This document shows positions 25,078 through 33,800 of a DNA stretch of 41,176 nucleotides, in pieces. Numbering within the stretch: the first letter of the stretch is position 1; the number at the start of each line of letters is the position of its first letter. The stretch is from Flavobacteriales bacterium (GTDB lineage: Bacteria; Bacteroidota; Bacteroidia; Flavobacteriales_E; Vicingaceae): NCBI GenBank assembly GCA_020435335.1, contig JAGQZT010000046.1:1-41176 (forward strand). The letters run 5' to 3'. The position numbers and the translations under genes were made by a program. Below the pieces are notes generated by a model. It did not search any database. It saw only the letters and a list, made by a program, of their open reading frames with translations, and was not told the DNA's origin.

Positions 25078-26286
25078 ATGGAATATACAATATCAAATAA
25101 AGCTAAACTGACTACCATAATTCTGGTAGTAGTCGGGATCGCATCTTTAGCAGTCGGATTGCTAACCGGTCACGGAGAACATACTTCTACGCGACTTTGG
25201 GCTAATTTGCTGGTGAATGGATACTTCTTCTTCAGCATTTCTTTAGCAGCCGTATTCTTTATCGCTTTACAGTATGTGTCTGAAATGGCATGGGGAGTTA
25301 CCACACAACGGATCTTTCAGGCCATCATGAGCTACATGCCTATCGGTGCGGTGGTATTGTTGGTCGTATTCGTTGCGTCATCATTACACATGAACCACCT
25401 GTACCACTGGATGATGCCAGGTGTTATGGAAGAAGGTTCCGAGCATTATGATCCGATCATTGCCGGAAAATCAGCTTACCTGAACCAACCTTTCTTCTGG
25501 GGTAGAACCATCGCTTATATTTTGGTATGGTACTATTTTGCCAGATGGTTCAGAAAAAAATCGTTAGAGGAAGACAGACTGGAATTGAACGGACAAACAT
25601 CTCCGGTATATACCAAAGCAATCGTTAAAGGTGTGATTTTTATTGCCTTCTTTGCTTACACGTCTTCATCTTCAGCCTGGGATTGGATCATGTCTATCGA
25701 TACTCACTGGTTCAGCACCATGTTCGGTTGGTATTGCTTCTCCGGTATGTGGGTGTCCGTAATGATCGTTGCCGTTGTATTGGTTCAGTACCTGAAAAGA
25801 AACGGCTACCTGAAAGAAGTAAACTCAAGCCACGTTCACGATCTGGGGAAATGGATGTTCGCCATCAGTTGTTTATGGTCTTACATCTGGTTCAGCCAGT
25901 TTATGCTGATCTGGTATTCCGATATCCCGGAAGAGGTAACTTACTACATCCAACGTTTTGAAGATTATAAAGTGTTGTATTTAGGCACCTTCTTCGTAAA
26001 CTTCTTCTTGCCATTCTTTGTATTGATGTCAAGAGATGCAAAAAGAAATGGTATTTTCTTAATCCCTGTAGCGTTGATTATTTTCTTAGGACACTGGATG
26101 GATGTGTTGATCATGGTACTGCCAGGTACGATGTTCGATCACGGCCACGTAGGTGCCGTTGAGATCGGTATGTTCTTAACCTTCCTGGGAATCTTCATCT
26201 TTACCGTGTTAAGAGCATTATCGAAAGCACCGCTGATGACTAAAAATCATCCGATGTACGATGAAAGTATTCATTTACATACTTAA
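25078..26286 (+). CDS. actF: ActF, second NrfD-like membrane subunit of ACIII
   Basis: A 402-residue membrane protein with about ten helices, related to ActC. Typical stretches include LWANLLVNGYFFFSISLAAV, LHMNHLYHWMMPG, SSSSAWDWIMSIDTHWFSTM and FWGRTIAYILVWYYFARWF. It forms the other half of the ACIII membrane core with ActC and has been proposed to take part in proton movement. It is the last ACIII gene; coxB follows after 39 bases without a terminator, so complex and oxidase are made from one operon. Confidence 0.93.
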   Translation: MEYTISNKAKLTTIILVVVGIASLAVGLLTGHGEHTSTRLWANLLVNGYFFFSISLAAVFFIALQYVSEMAWGVTTQRIFQAIMSYMPIGAVVLLVVFVASSLHMNHLYHWMMPGVMEEGSEHYDPIIAGKSAYLNQPFFWGRTIAYILVWYYFARWFRKKSLEEDRLELNGQTSPVYTKAIVKGVIFIAFFAYTSSSSAWDWIMSIDTHWFSTMFGWYCFSGMWVSVMIVAVVLVQYLKRNGYLKEVNSSHVHDLGKWMFAISCLWSYIWFSQFMLIWYSDIPEEVTYYIQRFEDYKVLYLGTFFVNFFLPFFVLMSRDAKRNGIFLIPVALIIFLGHWMDVLIMVLPGTMFDHGHVGAVEIGMFLTFLGIFIFTVLRALSKAPLMTKNHPMYDESIHLHT

Positions 26287-26325
26287 TAGAATTTAGAATA
26301 TAGTTATATAGAAAGTCTTAAAATT

Positions 26326-27297
26326 ATGATGACCGTTGTAATAGTAATAGCAGTTTTATTAGTAATAGTAACCGGAGTCCAGTTACTTAAAATTGCAGAG
26401 CTAAGAGCTAAAAGTAAAGGCGAGAATATTTGGGAAGTAAAAGAGAAAGATGGGAAGTTTCAGGCTTCTTTGATGATCGTTTTCCTGATAGCCTACATGG
26501 CCTATTTCTTTTGGCAAATTTATGCCTGGGGCGACCGGGTTCTTCCTGAACCAGCGTCCGAGCATGGTGTGCCTTACGATTTCTTGTTGAATTTAACACT
26601 CGGTATCATCTCTTCCGTGTTCGTGTTAACACATATTTTCTTGCTGTATTTCGCGTACAAATATGCTTACAGTGCAAAACGTAAAGCCTATCACTTTGCT
26701 CACAGTAACAAACTCGAGTTGATCTGGACGATCGTTCCTTCTTTGGCTTTAACCGTACTGATCCTTTTCGGATTAAATAACTGGAACAAGATCATGAAAC
26801 CGGTTCCTGCTGAAACGGAACACGTGTTGCTGGAGTTAACCGGTCAGCAGTTTACCTGGACAGCCAGATATGCCGGAGAAGACAAAAAACTGGGCCGTTC
26901 TCACGTTACCCTGATTGAAGGTGCTAATGCTACCGGTGTTGATGCTACCGATGAGTTCGCTAAAGATGACAAAATCGTTAAAGGAGAATTCCACTTACCG
27001 GTAAATGTTCCCGTACAATTCGTGTTCAGATCAATCGATATCATCCACAGTGCCTACATGCCACACTTCAGATCTCAAATGAACTGTGTGCCCGGAGTGA
27101 AAACGCAATTTAACTTCGTTCCGACCAAAACGACTGCTGAGATGAGAGAGATTACCGGAAACAAAGATTTCAACTACATTTTATTGTGTAACAAAATCTG
27201 CGGAGCTGCTCACTACAACATGCAAATGGACATCGTAGTGGAAAGCAAAGAAGATTACGAAAAATGGTTAGCAGAGCAAAAAAGCTTTGTTGAATAA
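26326..27297 (+). CDS. coxB: Cytochrome c oxidase subunit II (CuA subunit)
   Basis: 323 residues with an extra hydrophobic helix at the very N-terminus (1-21), one at about 46-64, then the usual two-helix hairpin of subunit II (about 88-110 and 134-150). The periplasmic cupredoxin domain has the CuA ligands His241, Cys288, Cys292, His296 and Met299 (CNKICGAAHYNM) and the electron-entry Trp178 in GQQFTWTARY. The residue between the cysteines that is normally Glu (C-x-E-x-C) is Lys290 here. No cytochrome c domain is fused to this subunit, which fits direct delivery from ACIII. It is placed between actF and coxA. Confidence 0.95.
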   Translation: MMTVVIVIAVLLVIVTGVQLLKIAELRAKSKGENIWEVKEKDGKFQASLMIVFLIAYMAYFFWQIYAWGDRVLPEPASEHGVPYDFLLNLTLGIISSVFVLTHIFLLYFAYKYAYSAKRKAYHFAHSNKLELIWTIVPSLALTVLILFGLNNWNKIMKPVPAETEHVLLELTGQQFTWTARYAGEDKKLGRSHVTLIEGANATGVDATDEFAKDDKIVKGEFHLPVNVPVQFVFRSIDIIHSAYMPHFRSQMNCVPGVKTQFNFVPTKTTAEMREITGNKDFNYILLCNKICGAAHYNMQMDIVVESKEDYEKWLAEQKSFVE

Positions 27298-27337
27298 AGA
27301 AATTAGAATTTAGAACATTACTTAATTTAAAATAAGA

Positions 27338-29116
27338 ATGAGTACACATCATCATCATCACGAAGATTTTTTATTTAAATACATCTTCAGTACTGATCAC
27401 AAAATGATTTCGAAGCAGTTTTTGATAACTGGTTTTACAATGGGATTTATCGGTTTGGTAATGTCAACATTGTTCAGACTTCAGCTGGGATGGCCAGGTG
27501 AGAGCTTTGAAATGGTTGAGTTGTTAATGGGAAGCTGGCAGGAAAACGGCATTATGGCTCCGGATAAGTACCTGGCTCTTGTAACTATGCACGGTACCAT
27601 CATGGTATTCTTCTTATTAACTGCCGGATTAAGTGGTACGTTCAGTAACCTATTGATTCCATTACAGATTGGAGCTCGCGATATGGCTTCAGGATTCCTG
27701 AACATGTTATCTTACTGGTTCTTCTTCCTGTCTTCTGTATTGATGCTGATCTCTTTATTTGTTGAAGGTGGTGCTGCATCAGCCGGATGGACTATTTATC
27801 CTCCGTTGAGTGCTTTACCACAAGCAATTCCGGGATCCGGAGCTGGTATGACCCTTTGGTTGTTTTCGATGGCGATCTTTATTGTTTCCTCGCTGTTGGG
27901 AAGTTTGAACTACATCGTTACCATCTTTAACATGCGTACCAAAGGAATGTCTATGACCAGACTTCCTCTTACCATTTGGGCTTTCTTGTTCACAGCCATC
28001 ATCGGGGTGTTATCGTTCCCTGTATTGCTTTCAGCAGCATTGCTGTTAGTAATGGACAGAATGTTCGGAACCAGTTTCTACTTATCCGATATTTATATTG
28101 GCGGACAGGTATTAGACCACGCCGGAGGTAGCCCGATCTTATTCGAACACTTGTTCTGGTTCTTAGGTCACCCGGAGGTATACATCGTATTGTTACCTGC
28201 ATTGGGGATCACTTCTGAGATCATATCAACCATGGCCAGAAAACCGATCTTCGGTTACCGTGCCATGATCGGTTCCATGATGGCGATCGGATTCCTGTCG
28301 TTTATCGTTTGGGGTCACCACATGTTCGTTACCGGTATGAACCCTTTCTTAGGTGCCGTATTTACATTCACCACCTTATTGATCGCTATTCCTTCTGCAG
28401 TAAAAGTGTTTAACTACATCACTACCCTGTGGAAAGGAAATATCGTTTACTCTCCGGCTACTTTGTTCAGTGTCGGACTGGTTTCCACTTTCATTACCGG
28501 TGGTGTTACAGGTCTTGTATTGGGGAACTCTGCACTGGATATCAACGTGCACGATACCTATTTCGTGGTAGGTCACTTCCACATCGTAATGGGCTTATCA
28601 GCCATCTTTGGTATGTTCGCCGGGGTTTACCACTGGTTCCCGAAATTGTTCGGAAGAATGATGAACAATAAACTGGGTAACCTGCACTTCTGGACGACCA
28701 TCGCTTCGGCATACGGGGTATTCTTCCCGATGCACTTCTTAGGGCTAGCCGGTGTTCCAAGAAGGTATTACACCAACTCGGAATTCCCATTGTTTGATAA
28801 CATGGTTGATATCAATGAGTTTGTGAGCACCTTCGCTGTTATCGCACTGGTTGCTCAGTTGATCTTTATGTTCAACTTCATTTACAGTGCATTCAGAGGT
28901 CCTAGAGCACCTCAGAATCCATGGAAAGGAACTACCCTGGAATGGACAACTCCGGTTGAACACATCCACGGAAACTGGTATGGAGAAATTCCTGCCGTTT
29001 ACAGATGGCCTTACGATTACAGTAAAGTAGACGAGAACGGTGAATTCCTTTACGGAGATGATTACATCATGCAAACCACTCCTATGGGAGAAAACGAAAA
29101 TGACGGAGGACACTAA
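27338..29116 (+). CDS. coxA: Cytochrome c oxidase subunit I (haem-copper catalytic subunit)
   Basis: A 592-residue, 12-helix haem-copper oxidase subunit. CuB and haem ligands are visible: HGTIMVFF (low-spin haem His), GHPEVYIVLLPALG (CuB His, the conserved Glu of the D channel and the cross-linking Tyr), WGHHMFVTGM (two CuB His), and VVGHFHIVMG (haem a3 and haem a His). The HPEVY Glu and Tyr place it among A-type (aa3/caa3-like) oxidases. The N-terminus is MSTHHHHHEDF, five histidines in a row, followed by FLFKYIFSTDHK, which is typical of the family. It reduces oxygen and pumps protons. Confidence 0.96.
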   Translation: MSTHHHHHEDFLFKYIFSTDHKMISKQFLITGFTMGFIGLVMSTLFRLQLGWPGESFEMVELLMGSWQENGIMAPDKYLALVTMHGTIMVFFLLTAGLSGTFSNLLIPLQIGARDMASGFLNMLSYWFFFLSSVLMLISLFVEGGAASAGWTIYPPLSALPQAIPGSGAGMTLWLFSMAIFIVSSLLGSLNYIVTIFNMRTKGMSMTRLPLTIWAFLFTAIIGVLSFPVLLSAALLLVMDRMFGTSFYLSDIYIGGQVLDHAGGSPILFEHLFWFLGHPEVYIVLLPALGITSEIISTMARKPIFGYRAMIGSMMAIGFLSFIVWGHHMFVTGMNPFLGAVFTFTTLLIAIPSAVKVFNYITTLWKGNIVYSPATLFSVGLVSTFITGGVTGLVLGNSALDINVHDTYFVVGHFHIVMGLSAIFGMFAGVYHWFPKLFGRMMNNKLGNLHFWTTIASAYGVFFPMHFLGLAGVPRRYYTNSEFPLFDNMVDINEFVSTFAVIALVAQLIFMFNFIYSAFRGPRAPQNPWKGTTLEWTTPVEHIHGNWYGEIPAVYRWPYDYSKVDENGEFLYGDDYIMQTTPMGENENDGGH

Positions 29117-29119
29117 TCC

Positions 29120-29707
29120 ATGACTTCGATCGCAATGGAAAATATGGACTACAAACAAGAAGTGAAGAACAAAACTTCCAAGCCTTTGCTATGGATCGGC
29201 ATAGTGAGTATTGTAATGTTCTTCGGTGGTCTGACCAGTGCGGTAATCGTTAGTCAGGGTGGTGGCGGATTCATCAACATCGCCTTACCGGATGCATTTT
29301 TGGTAAGTACCATCGTGATCGTATTAAGTAGTATCGCTTTCCACCTCGGTTTACTTGCAACCAAAAAAGGGAAACAACAACAAGCCAAAATGGCCGTGCT
29401 CGCTACCATGGTACTGGGATTAACATTTGTGTTTACTCAGTATTTGGGTTGGAGCGATCTGGTGGCTCGTGGTTATTATTTGAGCGGAACCTCACAAGAG
29501 AGTTCTTATTTGTATTTGTTAACCATCCTGCACGTACTACACCTGATTGGTGGTTTGGTTAGCTTATCCATCGTATTAGTAAAAACATTCAAGAAAAGAT
29601 ATACCCCTCAAAACTACCTTGGAGTAGAAGTAAGCATCACTTACTGGCACTTCTTAGGTGGCTTGTGGATTTACCTTTTCTTCTTTTTAATGTATATAAC
29701 AGCTTAG
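29120..29707 (+). CDS. Cytochrome c oxidase subunit III-like protein (short form)
   Basis: A 195-residue membrane protein with five helices of the subunit III fold (FFGGLTSAVIVSQGG, LGLLATKKGKQQQAKMAV, LYLLTILHVLHLIGGLVSL, YWHFLGGLWIYLFFF). It starts 4 bases after coxA; an alternative ATG at 29135 (MENMDYKQ) is possible. This first of two tandem subunit III-type genes lacks the two N-terminal helices. It probably is a structural part of the oxidase, as in related operons. Confidence 0.88.
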   Translation: MTSIAMENMDYKQEVKNKTSKPLLWIGIVSIVMFFGGLTSAVIVSQGGGGFINIALPDAFLVSTIVIVLSSIAFHLGLLATKKGKQQQAKMAVLATMVLGLTFVFTQYLGWSDLVARGYYLSGTSQESSYLYLLTILHVLHLIGGLVSLSIVLVKTFKKRYTPQNYLGVEVSITYWHFLGGLWIYLFFFLMYITA

Positions 29708-29722
29708 AAAAAACAATTTAAT

Positions 29723-30598
29723 ATGTCTCATACAGCAGTAGTAGATAGCAAAACAGCATGGGCAGGAGATAATAATTCTCCTTTCGGAGCCGGCTACGGT
29801 AAATTAATGATGTGGTTTTTCTTAATGTCAGATGCCCTGTCATTTACCGGATTTTTAGCAGCATATGGTTTTTACCGTCACAGTTATGGTGATATCTGGC
29901 CATCAGCCGAAAATGTGTTTACCCATTTTCCATTTATGCATGGACACCACCCACTTTTGTATGTGGCCTTAATGACCTTTATCCTGATTATGAGTTCCGT
30001 AACCATGGTACTGGCTGTGGAAGCAGGTCATCGTATGGATAAAAAAGGCGTGATAAAATGGATGTTCTGGACCATCGTTGGTGGTTTGATCTTCGTTGGA
30101 TCTCAGGCCTGGGAATGGTATCACTTTATCCACGGAACCGAGTTAGGTGCCATTGAATTGGGTATTGGTACTTACACCTTACCTGATGGTACTGTTGAAC
30201 ACACTCAAGGCATTATCGCTCGTTGGGCCGATGAATCCAAACAAGCTCTTTTGTTGCCGTGGAGAGAGGTAGCAACCGATAACACTTCTGCTTATCTGCA
30301 ACTTACCGGTCAGGCTATGCAAGATGCGGTAGCAGGTGGACATGAAGTTTATGGTGCTAACTTAACACACAACGAGTACGGTCACCCGTTATTCGGCGAC
30401 TTCTTCTTCTTCATCACCGGTTTCCACGGTACTCACGTATTCAGTGGTGTGGTCTTGAATTTTATCATTTTTGTGAATGTGATCATGGGTACTTACCAGA
30501 AGAGAGGACACTACGAAATGGTAGAAAAAGTCGGATTATACTGGCACTTTGTAGATTTAGTTTGGGTATTTGTATTTACATTCTTCTACCTGGTTTAA
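29723..30598 (+). CDS. coxC: Cytochrome c oxidase subunit III
   Basis: A 291-residue subunit III: FGKLMMWFFLMSDALSFTGF-type start, SSVTMVLAVEAGHRMD, SQAWEWYHFIHG, FFFITGFHGTHVFSGVVLNF, and the ending VGLYWHFVDLVWVFVFTFFY. Between helices an insertion of about 75 residues (about 140-215) is predicted outside the membrane. It follows the short subunit III gene by 15 bases. Two subunit III-like genes in a row are common next to ACIII in Bacteroidota; the full-length one is the better match to canonical CoxC. Confidence 0.93.
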   Translation: MSHTAVVDSKTAWAGDNNSPFGAGYGKLMMWFFLMSDALSFTGFLAAYGFYRHSYGDIWPSAENVFTHFPFMHGHHPLLYVALMTFILIMSSVTMVLAVEAGHRMDKKGVIKWMFWTIVGGLIFVGSQAWEWYHFIHGTELGAIELGIGTYTLPDGTVEHTQGIIARWADESKQALLLPWREVATDNTSAYLQLTGQAMQDAVAGGHEVYGANLTHNEYGHPLFGDFFFFITGFHGTHVFSGVVLNFIIFVNVIMGTYQKRGHYEMVEKVGLYWHFVDLVWVFVFTFFYLV

Positions 30599-30619
30599 TT
30601 TTAAAAAATATTTATCGAT

Positions 30620-30982
30620 ATGGAACATTCAGATCAACCTTATAAATACGCTGTTCATCATTCTGAAGAGGAAGGAAAGAAAACCAGAAGAATGATATGG
30701 AACATGTTCTGGGTCTTATTAGTGATAACTACCGTAGAGGTAACCCTTGGGATGTTTTGGAAAGAATGGGGCGTGTCATGGCACTTTGTAAAAATGACCT
30801 TCATCGTCATGACCATCGCCAAAGCCTACTTTATCGTGGCTTACTACATGCACTTGAAACATGAAAGAGGATCGTTGCAAAATACGATCATCGTACCGTT
30901 CGTGTTGCTGGCATTATACCTCATGTACCACGTATTTACGGAAGGAACTTTTGACACCTTTATTCGTCACTATCCTTTCTAA
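30620..30982 (+). CDS. Cytochrome c oxidase subunit IV
   Basis: 120 residues with three hydrophobic helices (about 28-44, 53-75 and 89-105). It contains the subunit IV family pattern MIWNMFWVLLVITTVEV and AKAYFIVAYYMHLKHERG. It is a small accessory subunit of bacterial haem-copper oxidases. It is the last gene before the terminator at 31001-31031, so it closes the actA-to-cox operon. Confidence 0.9.
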   Translation: MEHSDQPYKYAVHHSEEEGKKTRRMIWNMFWVLLVITTVEVTLGMFWKEWGVSWHFVKMTFIVMTIAKAYFIVAYYMHLKHERGSLQNTIIVPFVLLALYLMYHVFTEGTFDTFIRHYPF

Positions 30983-31000
30983 GGCATAAAAAAGATATGT

Positions 31001-31031
31001 AAAGATCACAAGAAATTGTGATCTTTTTTTT
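31001..31031 (+). terminator. Intrinsic terminator between the oxidase genes and sco
   Basis: A perfect 10-bp stem AAAGATCACA (31001-31010) / TGTGATCTTT (31017-31026) with a 6-base loop and a run of eight T (31024-31031). The sco ATG is only 10 bases further, so sco must be read through from the operon, or from a promoter that I cannot see. Confidence 0.85.
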
Positions 31032-31041
31032 ATCATAAAAT

Positions 31042-31755
31042 ATGAAGCAATCTTCCAAATTCAAATCCGTACTCATTCTGTTCATCATCCTGTTCTTACC
31101 GGGATCTGTATACCTCTTGTTGTATACAGGGGAACACCACTTTAAAAAGCTTCCCTATATCGGTCCGAAGGAAGCGGTGCAACATGCTGATGGAACTTAT
31201 GATACCAACTATCATAAAATTCCCTATTTCGAATTCACCAATCAGGACGGAGAAAAAGTCACCAGCAATGACCTGGATGGAAAAGTCTATGTAGCCGATT
31301 TCTTCTTCGTGACCTGCCCGACCATCTGCCCGAAGATGACCACCAATATGAAATATGTACAGGATCAGTTCAGCGACCGAAAAGACCTCCGGTTCATTTC
31401 GATCACCGTGAATCCGGAACATGATACCGTAGAAGTACTGAAAGAATACGCCGAACGCGTTCATGCCAATACCGAAACGTGGGATTTCCTGACCGGCCCT
31501 AAAGAAGCGATCTATGATGTGGCCCTCAACGGATTCTTCGTAAGTGCCCAAAAAGACGAAGTAGCCCCCGGTGGATTTTTGCACTCGCAATACCTGATCC
31601 TCATCGACAAGAAAGGACACATCCGCGGAATCTTCGACGGAACCATCCACAAAGTGGTTAAGGAAGAACTGGGTGATGCCATTGATATCCTCTTTAAAGA
31701 GGAAGTGGTACCCATGAAAGGGGAGAAAAAGAACCAAATAGAACAACGAAAATAG
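31042..31755 (+). CDS. SCO1/SenC/PrrC-family copper chaperone
   Basis: A 237-residue thioredoxin-fold protein. It has an N-terminal membrane anchor (about 9-28), then the copper site Cys92/Cys96 in FFVTCPTICPKM and the third ligand His181 in GGFLHSQYL. SCO proteins deliver copper to the CuA site of oxidase subunit II, or keep its cysteines reduced. This fits its place directly after the oxidase genes. A strong terminator lies 10 bases before the start, giving it lower or separate expression. Confidence 0.93.
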   Translation: MKQSSKFKSVLILFIILFLPGSVYLLLYTGEHHFKKLPYIGPKEAVQHADGTYDTNYHKIPYFEFTNQDGEKVTSNDLDGKVYVADFFFVTCPTICPKMTTNMKYVQDQFSDRKDLRFISITVNPEHDTVEVLKEYAERVHANTETWDFLTGPKEAIYDVALNGFFVSAQKDEVAPGGFLHSQYLILIDKKGHIRGIFDGTIHKVVKEELGDAIDILFKEEVVPMKGEKKNQIEQRK

Positions 31756-31777
31756 CCCGCTGTAAGGCTTTCCTGCG

Positions 31778-31785
31778 TAACTTTG
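31778..31785 (+). promoter_or_regulatory. -7-like element before the small CxxC protein gene
   Basis: TAACTTTG matches TAnnTTTG perfectly and ends 6 bases before the ATG at 31792. No TTG lies at the expected -33 distance, so it may be fortuitous. Confidence 0.35.
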
Positions 31786-31791
31786 AAGAAG

Positions 31792-32034
31792 ATGAACATC
31801 GCCACAAAAATAGGACTCCTGCTGCTTTTTGTTTTCATGAAGGGTGTTGCCTTTTCACAATGCGCCATGTGTAAAGCCGTTGCCGAATCCGATGTGGAAT
31901 CCGGTGGTACTGCCGCTAAAGGCATCAACGACGGGATCATCTACCTGATGCTCATTCCTTATGTGCTTATCGCTACGGTCGGGTTTTTTATCTACCGCCA
32001 CTACAAAAAGAATAAACTATCTGAAACCCATTAA
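31792..32034 (+). CDS. Small secreted membrane protein with CAMC motif, next to sco (unknown function)
   Basis: An 80-residue protein: a signal peptide-like N-terminus (IGLLLLFVFMKGVAFSQ), then Cys24-Ala-Met-Cys27, a short polar part, one membrane helix (about 49-67, IIYLMLIPYVLIATVGFFIY) and a basic tail (RHYKKNKL). If signal peptidase cuts after SQ, the mature protein would begin with CAMC. The frame extends to a TTG at 31783, but the ATG at 31792 gives a better signal sequence. It lies 36 bases after sco. Similar small QCAMC proteins are, as I recall, common in Flavobacteriia. A copper or redox role in oxidase assembly is plausible but unproven. Confidence 0.75.
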   Translation: MNIATKIGLLLLFVFMKGVAFSQCAMCKAVAESDVESGGTAAKGINDGIIYLMLIPYVLIATVGFFIYRHYKKNKLSETH

Positions 32035-32047
32035 GTTTCAGCTTGCC

Positions 32048-32734
32048 ATGTGTACGTTTATTTCCAGGATCAACCATTCAGTCATTTTTATTCTTTTCCT
32101 GCTTATTCCTGCCTCATTCTGTGCTCAGGTTGTTGAAGATACTCCGCTTACTTTCGAGGATCAGTACCGCAAAAGCTTTCATAGCAAACCCAAGCTGGAT
32201 GTTAAATTCGATAACCGGTTTTCTTTTATCCGTGACAACGATGTGAAAACCATCGGCGTTAAAGTCGGATTCAGTTTCAGGCGGAAATTCAAAGTCGGAT
32301 TGGGGATCAATCAAATGCTGCTGCCGGTAGAGAAGACTGTGGTGGAAGGCGACACCACCTTACCCGTGAACCTGGAATACTTTTATTTCTCCCCCTACAT
32401 CGAATATGTGTTTTTCAATTCCCGGAAGTGGGAATTCAGTTTGTCGACACAATTCGGGATCGGAGGGGCAAGTTATCAATACAACAACACCGAAGGAAAA
32501 AAGATTAAGCTGGTTGAGTCGGTCGTATTGTCCTATGAACCGGCTACGCTTATCGATTATAAGATTATCCGCTGGTTCGGGATCGGTACCGGAGTCGGTT
32601 ATCGGTTCATCTATTACAAAAGTCCGGGTGTGAAAGAACAATTCTCCTCTCCGGAATACGTCATCAAACTGAAGGTCTATTTGGGTGAGATCTTCCGAAC
32701 CCTTACCGGAAAAGAATTGGATATTGATGATTGA
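32048..32734 (+). CDS. Secreted protein, probable outer-membrane beta-barrel (unknown function)
   Basis: About 229 residues from the ATG at 32048, which begins a signal peptide (ISRINHSVIFILFLLIPASFCAQ); the frame is open further upstream but overlaps the previous gene. The mature part alternates hydrophobic and polar residues in strands (VGFSFRRKFKVGLGINQML, FYFSPYIEYVFFNSRKWEFS, GIGTGVGYRFIYY), as in outer-membrane barrels. No named family is recognised. It starts 13 bases after the CAMC protein gene, so it may belong to the sco unit. ruvB follows with its own promoter overlapping the stop codon. Confidence 0.7.
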   Translation: MCTFISRINHSVIFILFLLIPASFCAQVVEDTPLTFEDQYRKSFHSKPKLDVKFDNRFSFIRDNDVKTIGVKVGFSFRRKFKVGLGINQMLLPVEKTVVEGDTTLPVNLEYFYFSPYIEYVFFNSRKWEFSLSTQFGIGGASYQYNNTEGKKIKLVESVVLSYEPATLIDYKIIRWFGIGTGVGYRFIYYKSPGVKEQFSSPEYVIKLKVYLGEIFRTLTGKELDIDD

Positions 32735-32762
32735 TGAGGCATCCCTTTTATTCTTATTTTTG
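32731..32762 (+). promoter_or_regulatory. Promoter of ruvB
   Basis: TTG (32731-32733), a 21-base spacer and a perfect -7 box TATTTTTG (32755-32762). The box ends only 5 bases before the ruvB ATG, so the mRNA should be leaderless or nearly so. The -33 element overlaps the stop codon of the preceding gene. Confidence 0.65.
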
Positions 32763-32767
32763 TTTAC

Positions 32768-33790
32768 ATGAACGATTACCTCGATCCGAATAATGAAAAC
32801 CTAAGCTCCGCCGAACGCGAGTTCGAAAGGGTGCTTCGCCCGCTGAGCTTCGACGACTTTACCGGTCAGGAGAAGGTGGTGGACAACCTCAAGGTATTCG
32901 TTCAGGCCACCAAACAACGGGGTGAGGCGTTGGATCATGTTTTATTACACGGCCCGCCGGGATTAGGGAAAACTACTCTGGCCAACATCATTGCCAACGA
33001 ATTGGGTGTCGGATTTAAAGTCACTTCAGGTCCTGTGCTGGAAAAGCCGGGCGATCTGGCGGGACTGCTCACCAACCTCGAAGAAGGCGACGTGTTGTTC
33101 ATTGATGAAATTCACCGGCTTTCTGCCGTCGTGGAAGAATACCTCTATTCCGCCATGGAGGATTACAAGATCGACATTATGATCGATACCGGTCCGAATG
33201 CCCGCAGCGTAGAGATCGAACTGAGTCCGTTTACCCTGATCGGAGCCACAACGCGAACAGGTTTGTTGACATCACCGTTAAGAGCCCGTTTCGGAATTAC
33301 ATCCCGATTGGAATATTACGATGCCAATTTGCTTTCGAAGATCATCAAACGTTCTGCAGATATCATCAACGTGGGTATCGACGATAATGCGGCAGATGAA
33401 ATTGCTCGGCGTAGTCGCGGAACACCACGAATCACCAATGCTTTGTTACGTCGTGTACGCGATTTCGCGCAGGTGAAAGGCGACGGACGTATCAACAAGG
33501 AAATTGCTCTCGTCGGGCTCGATGCACTAAATGTGGATAAGAACGGGCTGGATGATATGGATAATCGAATTCTGTCAGCCATCATCGATAAATTCAAAGG
33601 CGGCCCTGTCGGACTGACCACCATTGCCACGGCTGTGAGTGAACAAGCGGGAACTATTGAAGAGGTGTACGAGCCCTTCCTGATCAAGGAAGGTTTTATC
33701 ATGCGTACGCCCCGGGGTCGTGAAGCGACCGAAAAAGCCTACCACCACCTCGGCAAAATGAAAGATCCCACCCAGGGGAATTTGTTTTAG
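32768..33790 (+). CDS. ruvB: RuvB, Holliday junction branch-migration helicase
   Basis: A 340-residue AAA+ motor with Walker [10 protein letters not shown] (62-70), Walker [10 protein letters not shown], the arginine-finger region [17 protein letters not shown] and a C-terminal winged helix ([19 protein letters not shown]). As a hexamer it drives branch migration with RuvA in recombination. The length and all motifs are normal. The next gene, an AT-rich AbiGi-like ORF, starts 10 bases after the stop; queG follows that. Confidence 0.97.
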   Translation: MNDYLDPNNENLSSAEREFERVLRPLSFDDFTGQEKVVDNLKVFVQATKQRGEALDHVLLHGPPGLGKTTLANIIANELGVGFKVTSGPVLEKPGDLAGLLTNLEEGDVLFIDEIHRLSAVVEEYLYSAMEDYKIDIMIDTGPNARSVEIELSPFTLIGATTRTGLLTSPLRARFGITSRLEYYDANLLSKIIKRSADIINVGIDDNAADEIARRSRGTPRITNALLRRVRDFAQVKGDGRINKEIALVGLDALNVDKNGLDDMDNRILSAIIDKFKGGPVGLTTIATAVSEQAGTIEEVYEPFLIKEGFIMRTPRGREATEKAYHHLGKMKDPTQGNLF

Positions 33791-33800
33791 ATTTACCTAA

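Noticed and set aside
27347..27361. Five histidines at the start of CoxA as a cloning tag or assembly contamination
   Set aside because: The sequence sits in an intact operon with natural spacing and continues into the conserved N-terminus. No vector sequence is present, so it is a native His-rich start.
31096..31746. 216-codon open frame on the minus strand opposite sco
   Set aside because: It mirrors the codon bias of the sco gene, has no family features and no promoter; sco itself has all its catalytic residues.
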